Origin: an uncultured Lachnospiraceae bacterium
Lineage (GTDB): Bacteria; Bacillota; Clostridia; Lachnospirales; Lachnospiraceae
Direction: 5' to 3'
Length of the DNA: 64,000 nucleotides
Assembly (NCBI GenBank): GCA_902774915.1
Contig: CACYKH010000005.1
Location: 1-64,000 of the forward strand
Shown here: positions 16,777 through 28,218 of the stretch, piece by piece
Layout of the letters: each line of letters starts with the position of its first letter
Numbering within the stretch: the stretch's first letter is position 1
Program-made: the position numbers and the translations under genes
The notes under the pieces: model-generated
The model's database searches: none
The model's input: only the letters and a program-made list of their open reading frames with translations
What the model was told of the DNA's origin: nothing

Positions 16777-17463
16777 CTATTCTCCTGTTGGTTCTGACTC
16801 AAGTTTCTCGTAGAAACCGAGCAGGAACATTGAGCATATATATGCAAAGATTGCAGTTAGTATCAGTCCCCACAGATACCATGTATATACTCTTACTTTT
16901 AGATTTATATAGTATAGCACAAATGGAAGTGCCCATATAAAAAACATTTTAAACCAGGTTCCTGGATAGGTAAATGCAAGCACCAGAGAATTGAAGATAA
17001 TTCTTCCTGTTGTATTCTCATATCTTGCCAGTATAGGAAACTGGAGTGGGAAAGCAAGTGCAAATAGAAAGAAACCGGCTCCTACAAGGATAAACAGAAC
17101 CTTTGATATCTGGTCATCGTGACCAAGTACATAGCCGTATTCAAAAACCATAATTGCAATATAAATCAGGTCTATCAGCCAGATGGCTATTCCCTGTTTC
17201 AAGTTTGCTTTCCAGGCTTTAAAGTATTCTTTGGTTATTGCGCCTTCTTCGTTTTTAACCATTTTGTTGGTGACAGTATATAGGGCAGTGAATGAAGCAC
17301 CTATAGTTACAATTGGAAGGCATGTTACTGTAAAATATACATTCAGAACGAAGAGGTCACCCAGCTTGTTGAAAAGAAGCATAAAACGTTCAACTGCGGT
17401 CAGCTCTTTTTCCTGTTCTTCCTCTTCATCATCTATTTTATTCTTGATTTCTTCTTCTGACAT
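16777..17463 (-). CDS. YesL-family (DUF624) membrane protein
   Basis: A 228-residue membrane protein with about five hydrophobic segments. The family hallmark NVYFTVTCLPIVTIGAS is near residue 40. YesL-like proteins are commonly encoded beside oligosaccharide ABC transporters and AraC or two-component regulators. Their biochemical role is not established. It has an acidic N-terminus (EEEEQEKE). AAGGA precedes the ATG, and the AraC gene follows 27 bp downstream in the same direction. Confidence 0.88.
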   Translation of the reverse strand: MSEEEIKNKIDDEEEEQEKELTAVERFMLLFNKLGDLFVLNVYFTVTCLPIVTIGASFTALYTVTNKMVKNEEGAITKEYFKAWKANLKQGIAIWLIDLIYIAIMVFEYGYVLGHDDQISKVLFILVGAGFFLFALAFPLQFPILARYENTTGRIIFNSLVLAFTYPGTWFKMFFIWALPFVLYYINLKVRVYTWYLWGLILTAIFAYICSMFLLGFYEKLESEPTGE

Positions 17464-17622
17464 TTTCTTTTTCCTTTTTTATCGTCAGGTTTTTTCGATT
17501 CGTATTTACTCAGATATTATACTTTAATGATTTGATTTTTTCAAATTGTTATAGCCTCATGTCTACACTTTCAGATAAGAGAATATGGTAAAAAAATAGG
17601 ACAAATTTCTTAAATTGTCTTA

Positions 17623-17651
17623 TTGCTTTAATGCGCTAAAATTAGTATAAT
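17623..17651 (+). promoter_or_regulatory. Promoter of the V-type ATPase operon
   Basis: TTGCTT (17623-17628), 17-bp spacer, TATAAT (17646-17651), 75 bp before the first ntp start codon. An imperfect inverted repeat (GACAAATTT/AAATTGTC, 17600-17619) sits just upstream. No other good promoter is visible in this 263-bp divergent region. Confidence 0.65.
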
Positions 17652-17726
17652 ATTGCACGTGTGGTTTTATGATATCAGAGATATATAAAAACCTGATAAA
17701 AGCAAGAAACAAAAAGGAGAAATGCA

Positions 17727-18035
17727 GTGATTGAAGATGCTATGAAAGCAGTAGAAGCTGCAGAAAAAAATGCGGCTGAAAAAGTACAGGCTGCAAAGGC
17801 AGAAGCTGATAAGATTAGGAAGAATTCCGAAGTTGAATCAGAACAGCTTATCAAAGATGCTGAGCTGAAAGCTAAGGAAGATGCAATGTCTAGGATGGAT
17901 GCTTCTGAAACTGAAAGAGATGTTGCTGTTGAGAAGGCTAAGGAGTCTGCTCGAGTAAAGGCAGATGCGCTTAAACAGACAGCTGCTGGAAATGAAGAAG
18001 CAGCAATTGATGCAGTCATTAATAAACTTATATAA
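17727..18035 (+). CDS. ntpF: V-type ATPase peripheral-stalk subunit (NtpF / subunit G-H)
   Basis: A 102-residue, almost wholly helical, Ala/Lys/Glu-rich coiled-coil protein. It should pair with subunit E to form the peripheral stalk holding the catalytic head of the V-ATPase. First gene of an operon in the Enterococcus hirae order F-I-K-E-C-G-A-B-D. The start is GTG 17727, eight bases after GGAG. An ATG at 17722 is followed by CAG TGA and would encode only two residues. Confidence 0.88.
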   Translation: MIEDAMKAVEAAEKNAAEKVQAAKAEADKIRKNSEVESEQLIKDAELKAKEDAMSRMDASETERDVAVEKAKESARVKADALKQTAAGNEEAAIDAVINKLI

Positions 18036-18067
18036 AAGATAATAATTCTTAGAAAGGCGGGATAAAC

Positions 18068-20558
<2,491 letters not shown>

Positions 20559-20577
20559 TAAATAAAGGGAGAATAAC

Positions 20578-21171
20578 ATGGCGGGAATCGAAAAGATTAC
20601 AAAAGAGATAGAGCAGAATGCTGAAAAAGAAGCAGCTGAGATCATTTCCGCTGCAGAAAAAGAAGCAGAGCGCACTATTAATAAAGCCAAAGAAGAGTGT
20701 GATGCTATCCTTGCCGCTTCTAGTGAAAAAACAAACAGAAAGCTGGCTGAGGAAGATAAGAAAACCCAGTCACAGTGCGAGCAGGCTGAAAAGCTTATTA
20801 TGCTCGAAACTAAGCAGGGTGTTATTGAGGATATACTCCGCAAGGCTCAGGTTAAACTGATGCTTGCATCTAAAGAGGATTATTTTGCGACACTTCTTAA
20901 ACTCCTTGAGAAACAGGTTCAGCCTGAGAAGGGTGAGATGATCCTTTGTGAGAAGGATCTCGGCAGACTTCCAGAAGATTTTGCTGCACAGGTAAATGCT
21001 ATCGCAACAAAGAATGGTGGCATGATTGAACTCTCCAAGGATGTAAGAGATATTGAGGGCGGATTTGTTCTCAAGTATGGAAATATAGAAATCAATTCTT
21101 CTTTTGAAGCTTTATTTGAGGAAAATAAAGAGGAACTCGTTGATATTGTTAATGAGATACTTTGGCAGTAG
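20578..21171 (+). CDS. ntpE: V-type ATPase subunit E (peripheral stalk)
   Basis: A 197-residue protein with a long N-terminal Ala/Glu/Lys coiled coil (to about residue 90) and a globular C-terminal domain that caps the catalytic head. Partner of NtpF. ATG 20578 follows GGGAGAA. The end runs close to the next gene, whose ATG is 15 bases beyond the stop. Confidence 0.92.
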   Translation: MAGIEKITKEIEQNAEKEAAEIISAAEKEAERTINKAKEECDAILAASSEKTNRKLAEEDKKTQSQCEQAEKLIMLETKQGVIEDILRKAQVKLMLASKEDYFATLLKLLEKQVQPEKGEMILCEKDLGRLPEDFAAQVNAIATKNGGMIELSKDVRDIEGGFVLKYGNIEINSSFEALFEENKEELVDIVNEILWQ

Positions 21172-21185
21172 AAAAGGAGACAGAT

Positions 21186-22157
21186 ATGAGAGATGCGGAT
21201 TACATCTACGCTGTTGCTAGTATTCGTGCCAAAGAGAAATCTCTCCTGACAGATGCTGATGTTCAGTCCATGGTAGGAATGAAGAGTGAAGCAGAAGTGC
21301 TTACATTTCTTACTGAAAGGGGCTGGGGTGATGGATCTCAGGATGCTGATATGGAAACGGTTCTAGCGGCTGAAGAAGAGAATCAGATGAAGCTCTTAAA
21401 GGGGCTCGGTGTTGATTCTGAAATAATAGATGTACTATTTCTTCAGGAATTATATCACAATCTCAAAACAGCCATAAAAGAGGTATGTACTGCAGTTGAT
21501 GACGGGATGGCATTTTATGATCATGAGAAGTATGGCAAGGATCAGATGCTTACTATCATCAAAGAAAAGCAGTTTGAAAAATTGCCTGAGCATATGCAGG
21601 ATATTGCAAGGGAAGCTCTGGATCTCATGCTCACCACAAGAGATGGTCAGAGACTTGATATCATAATTGACAGAGCTTGTCTGGATGCAACTGAAAAGGC
21701 TGCAGCCACTACAAAGGACAGGTTCCTTGCAGAATATGCTGAGACAAAGGTAGTTATTGCGGATATCAAAATTGCCGTGAGAGCAGCGATTACGAAGAAA
21801 CCTCTTGCACTAATTGAAGAGGCGCTGGCACCTAACAGAACATTTGATGTTAAGCGTCTGGCACATGCTGCTGCTACCAGCAAAGATGCTGTTTATGAGT
21901 TTTTTGAAAGAATAGGATATCGCGAAGTTGTTGAAGCGCTGAAGGAATCTTTCTCCAGCTTTGAGAAATGGTGCGATGATCATATAATGAGCAAACTTAT
22001 GAGCCAGAAAACAAACATTCAGTCCAGTGGACCGATAGTTGCATTTTTCCTGGCTAAACAGAATGAGATAAGAACTGCACGTATCATTATGACTGCAAAG
22101 GCTAATGGATTCGGTGAAGATATTATCTCGGAAAGGGTAAGGAAAATGTATGGATGA
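21186..22157 (+). CDS. ntpC: V-type ATPase subunit C (NtpC / subunit d)
   Basis: A 323-residue soluble helical protein that couples the central shaft to the K-ring. The N-terminal DADYIYAVASIRAKEKSLL and the internal repeats of three helical bundles fit the family. ATG 21186 follows AAAGGAGA; a longer in-frame reading from TTG 21162 overlaps ntpE and is less likely. The 3' end overlaps the next gene by eight bases. Confidence 0.92.
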   Translation: MRDADYIYAVASIRAKEKSLLTDADVQSMVGMKSEAEVLTFLTERGWGDGSQDADMETVLAAEEENQMKLLKGLGVDSEIIDVLFLQELYHNLKTAIKEVCTAVDDGMAFYDHEKYGKDQMLTIIKEKQFEKLPEHMQDIAREALDLMLTTRDGQRLDIIIDRACLDATEKAAATTKDRFLAEYAETKVVIADIKIAVRAAITKKPLALIEEALAPNRTFDVKRLAHAAATSKDAVYEFFERIGYREVVEALKESFSSFEKWCDDHIMSKLMSQKTNIQSSGPIVAFFLAKQNEIRTARIIMTAKANGFGEDIISERVRKMYG

Positions 22158-22476
22158 GGAAAATAGAATCGCCGTACTAGGTGACTATGACAGTATCTAT
22201 GGTTTTGCTTCCCTTGGTCTTAGTACATTTCCAGTGGATAACATTGAAGATGCTTCAAAAACTCTTCGTACACTGGCAACCAGCGGATATGGAATCATTT
22301 ATATCACAGAAGAGCTTGCAGCGCAGGTTCCTAAAGTGATCGATAAATACAAAGAATCAATGACACCGGCTATCATTCAGATACCGGGCGTCAAGGGAAA
22401 TACAGGCGACGGAATTAAAGCGGTTCGTCGTTCAGTAGAACAAGCTGTAGGTAGTGATATACTCTTCGGTGAGTAG
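22150..22476 (+). CDS. ntpG: V-type ATPase subunit F (NtpG)
   Basis: A 108-residue alpha/beta protein of the V-ATPase central rotor, which binds the D shaft. The N-terminal [17 protein letters not shown] and IIYITEELA are family features. The start codon lies inside the end of ntpC, in a different frame, so translation is probably coupled. Seventeen bases separate it from ntpA. Confidence 0.92.
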   Translation: MDEENRIAVLGDYDSIYGFASLGLSTFPVDNIEDASKTLRTLATSGYGIIYITEELAAQVPKVIDKYKESMTPAIIQIPGVKGNTGDGIKAVRRSVEQAVGSDILFGE

Positions 22477-22493
22477 GAAAGGAGATACACTCC

Positions 22494-24266
22494 ATGGGAG
22501 TAGTAGGTAAGATAAAGAAAGTAGCCGGACCTCTGGTTATTGCTACAGGAATGCGCGACGCAGATATGTTCGACGTTGTTCGTGTTAGTAACGAGAGACT
22601 TATCGGTGAGATAATCGAGATGCACGGAGATGAGGCATCTATTCAGGTTTATGAGGAGACATCTGGTCTTGGACCTGGTGAGCCTGTTGAGTCAACAGAT
22701 GTACCTCTTTCTGTAGAACTTGGACCTGGACTTATGGGTTCCATCTATGATGGTATTCAGAGACCTCTGACCAAGATCATGGAAGTAACAGGTGGAAACC
22801 TTCTCGAGAGAGGTGTTGAGGTTCCATCACTTGATAGAGAAAAGAAATGGGATTTTGTTGCGACTGCAAAGGTTGGCGATACAGTAGTTGCTGGAGATAT
22901 CATCGGAACAGTTGAGGAGACTGAGGTTGTAACTCAGAAGATCATGGTTCCATATGGTGTTGAAGGAACTATCAAGTCAATTCAGAGCGGCTCCTTCACT
23001 GTAGAAGAGGTAGTTGCAGTTGTTGAGACAGCTAATGGACCTAAGGAACTGACAATGATGCAGAAATGGCCAGTTCGTAAGGGTCGTCCTTATAAAAAGA
23101 AGCTTCCACCACGTCAGCCACTTATCACTGGTCAGCGTGTAGTAGATACATTCTTCCCAATTGCTAAGGGTGGTGTTGCTGCTGTTCCTGGACCATTCGG
23201 TTCTGGTAAGACAGTTATCCAGCATCAGCTTGCTAAGTGGGCAGATGCCGAGATCGTTGTTTATATCGGTTGTGGAGAGCGTGGAAATGAGATGACAGAC
23301 GTTCTGAACGAGTTCCCAGAACTTAAGGATCCTCGTACAGGTGAGTCACTCATGAAGAGAACAATCCTTATTGCGAATACATCAGATATGCCTGTTGCTG
23401 CCCGTGAGGCATCTATCTATACAGGTATTACTCTTGCAGAGTACTTTAGAGATATGGGTTATTCAGTAGCCCTTATGGCTGACTCTACATCACGTTGGGC
23501 TGAGGCGCTCCGTGAGATGTCAGGACGTCTTGAGGAAATGCCTGGTGAGGAAGGTTATCCTGCTTACCTTGCATCACGTCTGGCTCAGTTCTATGAGAGA
23601 GCTGGTCATGTAATCACTCTTGGTAGTGATGAGAGAGAGGGTGCTCTTTCAGCTATCGGTGCTGTTTCCCCTCCTGGTGGTGATATTTCAGAGCCTGTAT
23701 CTCAGGCAACACTTCGTATCGTAAAGGTGTTCTGGTCACTGGATGCTCAGCTTGCATATCAGAGACACTTCCCAGCTATTAACTGGCTGAACAGCTACAG
23801 CCTTTACCTTGATGAGATGAAGGGCTGGTTTGATAAAAATGTTGATGAAGACTGGATGAAGATTCGTCAGGAACTTATGAGTCTGCTTCAGGAAGAGGCA
23901 TCACTTAACGAAATCGTTAAGATGGTAGGTATGGATGCACTTTCGCCACAGGATAGACTTAAGATGGAAGCTGCTCGTAGTATTCGAGAGGACTTCCTGC
24001 ACCAGAATTCATTTGATGAGATTGATACTTATACTTCAATGCAGAAACAATTCTATATGCAGAAGCTTGTTTGGGCATTCTATGAAGAGGGCGTTAAAGC
24101 TCTTAAGGAAGGTGCTAATATTAACGAGATGGCTGATCTTGCAGTAAGAGAAGCAATTGGTCGTTATAAGTACACACCAGAAGATCAGATAGAAGAGAAG
24201 TATAATCAGATACATGATTTTCTCGTTCGTGAGATGTCAGGACTTATCGGAAAGGAGGAAGACTAA
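22494..24266 (+). CDS. ntpA: V-type ATPase catalytic subunit A
   Basis: A 590-residue catalytic subunit that hydrolyses or makes ATP. It has an N-terminal beta-barrel, the A-type non-homologous insert (near 90-200), and the nucleotide-binding domain with P-loop [29 protein letters not shown] carries the catalytic Glu region. The [22 protein letters not shown] stretch is diagnostic of V/A-type A subunits. Normal length. The stop overlaps the ntpB start by one base (TAATG). Confidence 0.97.
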   Translation: MGVVGKIKKVAGPLVIATGMRDADMFDVVRVSNERLIGEIIEMHGDEASIQVYEETSGLGPGEPVESTDVPLSVELGPGLMGSIYDGIQRPLTKIMEVTGGNLLERGVEVPSLDREKKWDFVATAKVGDTVVAGDIIGTVEETEVVTQKIMVPYGVEGTIKSIQSGSFTVEEVVAVVETANGPKELTMMQKWPVRKGRPYKKKLPPRQPLITGQRVVDTFFPIAKGGVAAVPGPFGSGKTVIQHQLAKWADAEIVVYIGCGERGNEMTDVLNEFPELKDPRTGESLMKRTILIANTSDMPVAAREASIYTGITLAEYFRDMGYSVALMADSTSRWAEALREMSGRLEEMPGEEGYPAYLASRLAQFYERAGHVITLGSDEREGALSAIGAVSPPGGDISEPVSQATLRIVKVFWSLDAQLAYQRHFPAINWLNSYSLYLDEMKGWFDKNVDEDWMKIRQELMSLLQEEASLNEIVKMVGMDALSPQDRLKMEAARSIREDFLHQNSFDEIDTYTSMQKQFYMQKLVWAFYEEGVKALKEGANINEMADLAVREAIGRYKYTPEDQIEEKYNQIHDFLVREMSGLIGKEED

Positions 24267-25639
24267 TGCCTAAAGAGTATCGTACTATACAGGAAGTTGC
24301 CGGCCCACTTATGCTGGTAAAGAATGTAGAAGATGTTAAGTATGATGAGCTGGGTGAGATAGAGCTTGCTAATGGCGAAAAGCGTCGTTGTAAGGTTCTT
24401 GAGATAGATGGCAGCAATGCATTAGTTCAGCTTTTCGATAATGCTACAGGTATCAACCTGGAGAGTAGTAAAGTAAGATTCCTTGGCCGTTCACTGGAGC
24501 TTGGTGTTTCAGGTGACATGCTTGGTCGTGTATTTGACGGTCTTGGACGTACTATAGATGGTGGTCCGGAAATTCTTCCAGATGCCCGCATGGATATCAA
24601 TGGTCTTCCAATGAATCCTGCTGCAAGAGCATATCCATCAGAGTTCATCGAGACAGGTGTTTCTGCTATCGATGGTCTTAATACTCTGGTTCGTGGACAG
24701 AAGCTTCCTATTTTCTCAGCTTCTGGTCTTCCACATGCTCAGCTGGCTGCACAGATTGCACGTCAGGCAAAGGTTAAGGGTAAGGATGAGGACTTCGCCG
24801 TTGTATTTGCCGCTATGGGTATTACATTCGAGGAAGCTAACTTCTTCGAAGAGTCATTCCGTGAGAGCGGTGCTATCGACAGAACAGTTCTGTTTATAAA
24901 CCTTGCTAATGACCCTGCTGTTGAACGTATTTCTACACCACGTATGGCACTTACTGCAGCAGAGTATCTGGCATTCGAAAAAGGTATGCATGTACTTGTT
25001 ATCATGACAGATATTACAAACTATGCAGATGCACTCCGTGAGATTTCAGCAGCTCGTAAAGAGGTACCAGGACGTAGAGGTTATCCTGGATATATGTACA
25101 CTGACCTTGCTACTATGTATGAGAGAGCAGGTCGTCAGCGTGGTAAGAACGGATCTATCACAATGATCCCAATCCTTACTATGCCAGAGGATGATAAGAC
25201 ACATCCTATTCCTGACCTTACAGGATACATCACAGAGGGACAGATTATCCTTTCCCGTGAACTTTACAGAAAGGGTATCACACCACCTATCGATGTTCTT
25301 CCTTCACTGTCTCGTCTTAAAGATAAGGGTATTGGTGAAGGCAAGACAAGAGCTGACCATGCAGCTACAATGAACCAGCTGTTCTCAGCTTATGCTCGTG
25401 GTAAAGAAGCTAAGGAACTGATGGTTATCCTCGGTGAGGCGGCTCTTACAGATATTGACCTTCTGTATGCTAAGTTTGCAGAAGAGTTTGAAAAGAAGTA
25501 TGTATCTCAGGGTTATCAGGCTGATAGAGATATTCAGGAAACACTTGATATTGGTTGGGAGTTATTACACATCCTACCACGTTCAGAACTGAAACGTATA
25601 AATGATAAATTACTTGATCAGTATTACCCTAAGAACTAA
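24266..25639 (+). CDS. ntpB: V-type ATPase regulatory subunit B
   Basis: A 457-residue non-catalytic partner of subunit A in the A3B3 head. It has the same three-domain fold but lacks a P-loop; the corresponding place reads SASGLPHAQ. Typical B motifs include [12 protein letters not shown] and [17 protein letters not shown]. Translation is coupled to ntpA through the overlapping TAATG. Confidence 0.97.
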   Translation: MPKEYRTIQEVAGPLMLVKNVEDVKYDELGEIELANGEKRRCKVLEIDGSNALVQLFDNATGINLESSKVRFLGRSLELGVSGDMLGRVFDGLGRTIDGGPEILPDARMDINGLPMNPAARAYPSEFIETGVSAIDGLNTLVRGQKLPIFSASGLPHAQLAAQIARQAKVKGKDEDFAVVFAAMGITFEEANFFEESFRESGAIDRTVLFINLANDPAVERISTPRMALTAAEYLAFEKGMHVLVIMTDITNYADALREISAARKEVPGRRGYPGYMYTDLATMYERAGRQRGKNGSITMIPILTMPEDDKTHPIPDLTGYITEGQIILSRELYRKGITPPIDVLPSLSRLKDKGIGEGKTRADHAATMNQLFSAYARGKEAKELMVILGEAALTDIDLLYAKFAEEFEKKYVSQGYQADRDIQETLDIGWELLHILPRSELKRINDKLLDQYYPKN

Positions 25640-25653
25640 AGTGGAGATGTAAT

Positions 25654-26313
25654 ATGGCAACACAAACAGTCATTCCTACAAGAATGGAGCTCACAAGGCT
25701 CAAGAAAAAACTGAATACTGCCGTAAAAGGACACAGACTTCTTAAGGATAAAAGAGATGAGCTGATGCGCGAATTCCTGGACCTTGTAAAGGTTAATATG
25801 GAACTTCGTGAGAAGGTTGAGAAGGGCATTGATGCAGCTAATAAGAACTTCGTTCTTGCTAAGGCAGGAATGTCTGAACAGACACTTCGTACAGCGCTTA
25901 TGGCTCCTAAGCAGGAGGTTTCACTTGTTCAGGATAAGAAGAATGTAATGAGTGTTGATATTCCTGTATTCGACTTCAAGACCAGAACAGCTGATGAAAA
26001 TGACATCTACTCTTATGGTTTTGCATTTACTTCTGGAGATCTGGATGGAGCGGTAAGTTCCCTATCAGATGTATTCCCAGATATGCTGAAGCTAGCGGAG
26101 GTTGAAAAGTCCTGTCAGCTTATGGCAGCAGAGATTGAAAAGACACGTAGACGTGTTAATGCCCTTGAGCATGTAATCATTCCTGAGACTCAGGAAAGCA
26201 TTAAGTACATCACTATGAAGCTTGATGAAAACGAGAGAAGTACTCAGGTCAGACTTATGAAAGTTAAGTCAATGATGCTTGAAGAGGCACATCATTATTC
26301 AGAGAAAGAATAG
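25654..26313 (+). CDS. ntpD: V-type ATPase subunit D (central shaft)
   Basis: A 219-residue protein with two long helical arms (about residues 10-75 and 145-210) forming the coiled-coil shaft that turns in the A3B3 head. The N-terminal PTRMELTRLKKKL and C-terminal RRVNALEHVIIPE are family signatures. The last gene of the operon; a strong terminator follows six bases later. The E. hirae H and J genes that follow D are not present here. Confidence 0.95.
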   Translation: MATQTVIPTRMELTRLKKKLNTAVKGHRLLKDKRDELMREFLDLVKVNMELREKVEKGIDAANKNFVLAKAGMSEQTLRTALMAPKQEVSLVQDKKNVMSVDIPVFDFKTRTADENDIYSYGFAFTSGDLDGAVSSLSDVFPDMLKLAEVEKSCQLMAAEIEKTRRRVNALEHVIIPETQESIKYITMKLDENERSTQVRLMKVKSMMLEEAHHYSEKE

Positions 26314-26318
26314 GTAAA

Positions 26319-26356
26319 ATGAGTTGGTGAAAATATGTCACCAACTCATTTTTTTT
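26319..26356 (+). terminator. Intrinsic terminator of the V-ATPase operon
   Basis: Stem ATGAGTTGGTGA/TCACCAACTCAT (26319-26330 with 26338-26349) and a T8 tail. The promoter for the next gene starts within two bases of the T run. Confidence 0.93.
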
Positions 26357-26357
26357 G

Positions 26358-26386
26358 TTGATACAAAATGTCATCCGAGTTATAAT
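26358..26386 (+). promoter_or_regulatory. Sigma-A-type promoter before the zinc-ribbon gene
   Basis: TTGATA (26358-26363), exactly 17 bp, TATAAT (26381-26386). It is among the best promoters in the window. It could also drive the two small membrane proteins and the lar genes, since only a hairpin without a T tail (26598-26628) lies between. Confidence 0.75.
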
Positions 26387-26442
26387 ATATGCAGTGATAT
26401 GTGTTTCTAATAATATGGTTTTTACTAACGGGGGTAAGTATT

Positions 26443-26589
26443 GTGGCAGCACTTATAAAATGTCCAAAATGTGGTTCAACAAGACTCGAACCAGTTAAAC
26501 AAGCAGGAGGACTTGCAGGTAGAATGGGAGTTATGGTCTATCTGTGTCAGAACTGCGGAAAAGAGTCTAAAATTAAATCAAAGAAGTAA
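26443..26589 (+). CDS. Small zinc-ribbon protein
   Basis: A 48-residue protein starting ALIKCPKCGST and ending in YLCQNCGKES, giving two CxxC pairs about 30 residues apart that should bind one zinc. The tail is Lys-rich. Such mini-ribbons often bind nucleic acid or protein, but I recognise no specific family. The start is taken as GTG 26443, about seven bases after GGGGG; a reading from GTG 26401 adds a hydrophobic stretch and has no ribosome site. Confidence 0.7.
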   Translation: MAALIKCPKCGSTRLEPVKQAGGLAGRMGVMVYLCQNCGKESKIKSKK

Positions 26590-26597
26590 CTATTAAT

Positions 26598-26628
26598 GAG
26601 CCAACAGTGGTAACTCAACTGTTGGCTC
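26598..26628 (+). other. Inverted repeat after the zinc-ribbon gene
   Basis: Perfect 11-bp stem GAGCCAACAGT/ACTGTTGGCTC with a 9-nt loop but no T run (GATTTGG follows). It may attenuate or stabilise the transcript leading into the membrane-protein and lar genes. Confidence 0.6.
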
Positions 26629-26651
26629 GATTTGGAAAAAGGAGAATATTT

Positions 26652-27032
26652 ATGGCGTGTTTTATTGTTCCAGCAGCAGAGGCTGTAGTAACAAAGGTAG
26701 TTGAGAAGGTTGCGGAGAAAAATGAAAAAACTCAGGAAGGAAGCGAGAAGTTTCATGTTCCATTTAGCAGAAAACTCAGATGGCTTAGTAACATGCTTCT
26801 TGGTGGTTCTTTCCTTTTGTTATTTGAACATATATGGCATGGAGAAGTTCAGCCATTCTTCCCATTCCTTACTGCAATGTCTGATGCAGAGGCAACTCAT
26901 GAAATGCTGCATGAGATGGCTACTGTAGGTGTAACTATGGCAGTATTCATTACTCTTGTATGGGGCGTAATCTGTGTAGTTACAAGTGTACTTGAGAAGA
27001 AAGCAAATGCTGAGGTTGCAGCAGAACAATAA
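26652..27032 (+). CDS. Small membrane protein of unknown function, lar operon
   Basis: A 126-residue protein I cannot assign. The N-terminus MACFIVPAAEAVV is followed by a charged amphipathic stretch, then two clear membrane segments (about 44-62 and 92-114). Potential metal ligands cluster near the membrane: His60, His63 and Glu65 in FEHIWHGE, and His83, Glu84, His87 and Glu88 in THEMLHE. It lies 24 bp before a second small membrane gene whose stop overlaps larE. A role linked to nickel or to the nickel-pincer cofactor is an inference from position and from these residues. ATG 26652 follows AAAGGAGAA. Confidence 0.75.
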   Translation: MACFIVPAAEAVVTKVVEKVAEKNEKTQEGSEKFHVPFSRKLRWLSNMLLGGSFLLLFEHIWHGEVQPFFPFLTAMSDAEATHEMLHEMATVGVTMAVFITLVWGVICVVTSVLEKKANAEVAAEQ

Positions 27033-27056
27033 ATTTAGAATGGTGGGGTATTTGAA

Positions 27057-27371
27057 ATGACATTACTTATAACAATATTCGCAGCAGTTTTTGTAACTGT
27101 TAAATGGTACAACCGCAAGGATGATTCAATGCAGCTGGGAATTCTTATGTTTATGTTCTGGGGCGCATCTCTTATGTGGATGATAGATGCTGTTTTTGAG
27201 TATATTGAGCTTCGCGCTGAATTTTTCAATCAGGCTCCTCAGGATATGCTGAATGATGCATTTCTCGGTATTGCAGTTATAGCTCTTGCACTTATTGTAT
27301 GGGTTATCAGACTTCTTATAACTGATCCAAAGGGAACAGTGAGAGCGTCACTTAAGAAACAATCTGAATAA
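27057..27371 (+). CDS. Small three-helix membrane protein of unknown function, lar operon
   Basis: A 104-residue protein with membrane segments at about residues 1-17, 27-47 and 69-88, and a positively charged end. No family is recognised. Its stop codon overlaps the larE start (TAATG), so it is made in the same translational unit as the nickel-pincer enzyme. The gap to the previous membrane protein is 24 bp. The pair may form one membrane complex; that is inferred from gene order only. GGTGGGG precedes the ATG. Confidence 0.75.
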   Translation: MTLLITIFAAVFVTVKWYNRKDDSMQLGILMFMFWGASLMWMIDAVFEYIELRAEFFNQAPQDMLNDAFLGIAVIALALIVWVIRLLITDPKGTVRASLKKQSE

Positions 27372-28189
27372 TGATAAATAATAAGTTAGAAATATTAAAA
27401 CAGAATATTAGTGATTTAGGTAAGGTTGCAGTTGCATTTTCAGGAGGTGTGGATTCCACATTTCTTTTAAGAGTTTCACATGATGTGCTGGGGGAAAATG
27501 TAATTGCAATCAGTTCATATTCGGGACTTTTTCCTAAAAGAGAAGGAGACTTCTGTAAGGAGTTTTGCGAGAAAGAAGGGATTGAACATATTGCTTTGGA
27601 ATATGATGCAATGTCCAATCCTGCATTTACTTCTAATCCTAAAGAAAGATGTTACGTATGCAAGACAAATCTTATGTCAACCATGAAGGCGAAGGCTTTA
27701 GAACTAGGATGTGACGTTCTTATAGAAGGATCAAATGCGGATGATATTCAGGATTATCGTCCGGGAATGAAAGCTCTGGGTGAGCTTGGAATAAGTAGTC
27801 CACTTAAGGAAGCAGGACTTACAAAGTCAGAGATTAGAACTCTTTCCAAAGAGATGGGTCTTCCTACCTGGGATATGCCGTCCTTTGCCTGCCTTGCAAC
27901 TCGTTTTGTATACGGCGAAAGCATTACAGAAGAGAAGCTAAGAATGGTTGAGGATGCAGAGCAGTATTTATATGATCAGGGATTCCGCCAGTTTAGGGTG
28001 AGAATACACGAGAGTGGAGTTGGAGAGGCAGTTAGTTTTCTTGCCAGAGTGGAAGTTGCCGAAGAGGATCTTCCTAAACTTTTTGAAAAAAGAGCAGAAA
28101 TACATTCGGAGTTATGTAAACTAGGCTTTTCGTATGTTGCTATGGATATGAAGGGCTATAGAACTGGTTCGATGAATGTAAATATTTAA
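27371..28189 (+). CDS. larE: LarE, sulfur transferase for the nickel-pincer cofactor
   Basis: A 272-residue PP-loop ATP pyrophosphatase. It adenylates the carboxylates of the LarB product and inserts sulfur, giving the dithio ligand of the nickel-pincer nucleotide used by lactate racemase and relatives. The PP-loop SGGVDST is at residues 24-30. Cys174 in FACLATR is at the place of the sacrificial cysteine of Lactobacillus plantarum LarE (Cys176), suggesting the single-turnover type. ERCYVCK contributes further cysteines. Translation is coupled to the membrane protein before it. Confidence 0.93.
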   Translation: MINNKLEILKQNISDLGKVAVAFSGGVDSTFLLRVSHDVLGENVIAISSYSGLFPKREGDFCKEFCEKEGIEHIALEYDAMSNPAFTSNPKERCYVCKTNLMSTMKAKALELGCDVLIEGSNADDIQDYRPGMKALGELGISSPLKEAGLTKSEIRTLSKEMGLPTWDMPSFACLATRFVYGESITEEKLRMVEDAEQYLYDQGFRQFRVRIHESGVGEAVSFLARVEVAEEDLPKLFEKRAEIHSELCKLGFSYVAMDMKGYRTGSMNVNI

Positions 28190-28218
28190 TTTGGTTGTTA
28201 AGAGGTATTTAAGCAACT

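Noticed and set aside
17722-17730. Two-codon ORF (ATG CAG TGA) just before ntpF as a regulatory minigene
   Set aside because: The GGAG site is only about three bases from this ATG and at the right distance for the GTG of ntpF, so chance overlap is the simpler reading.
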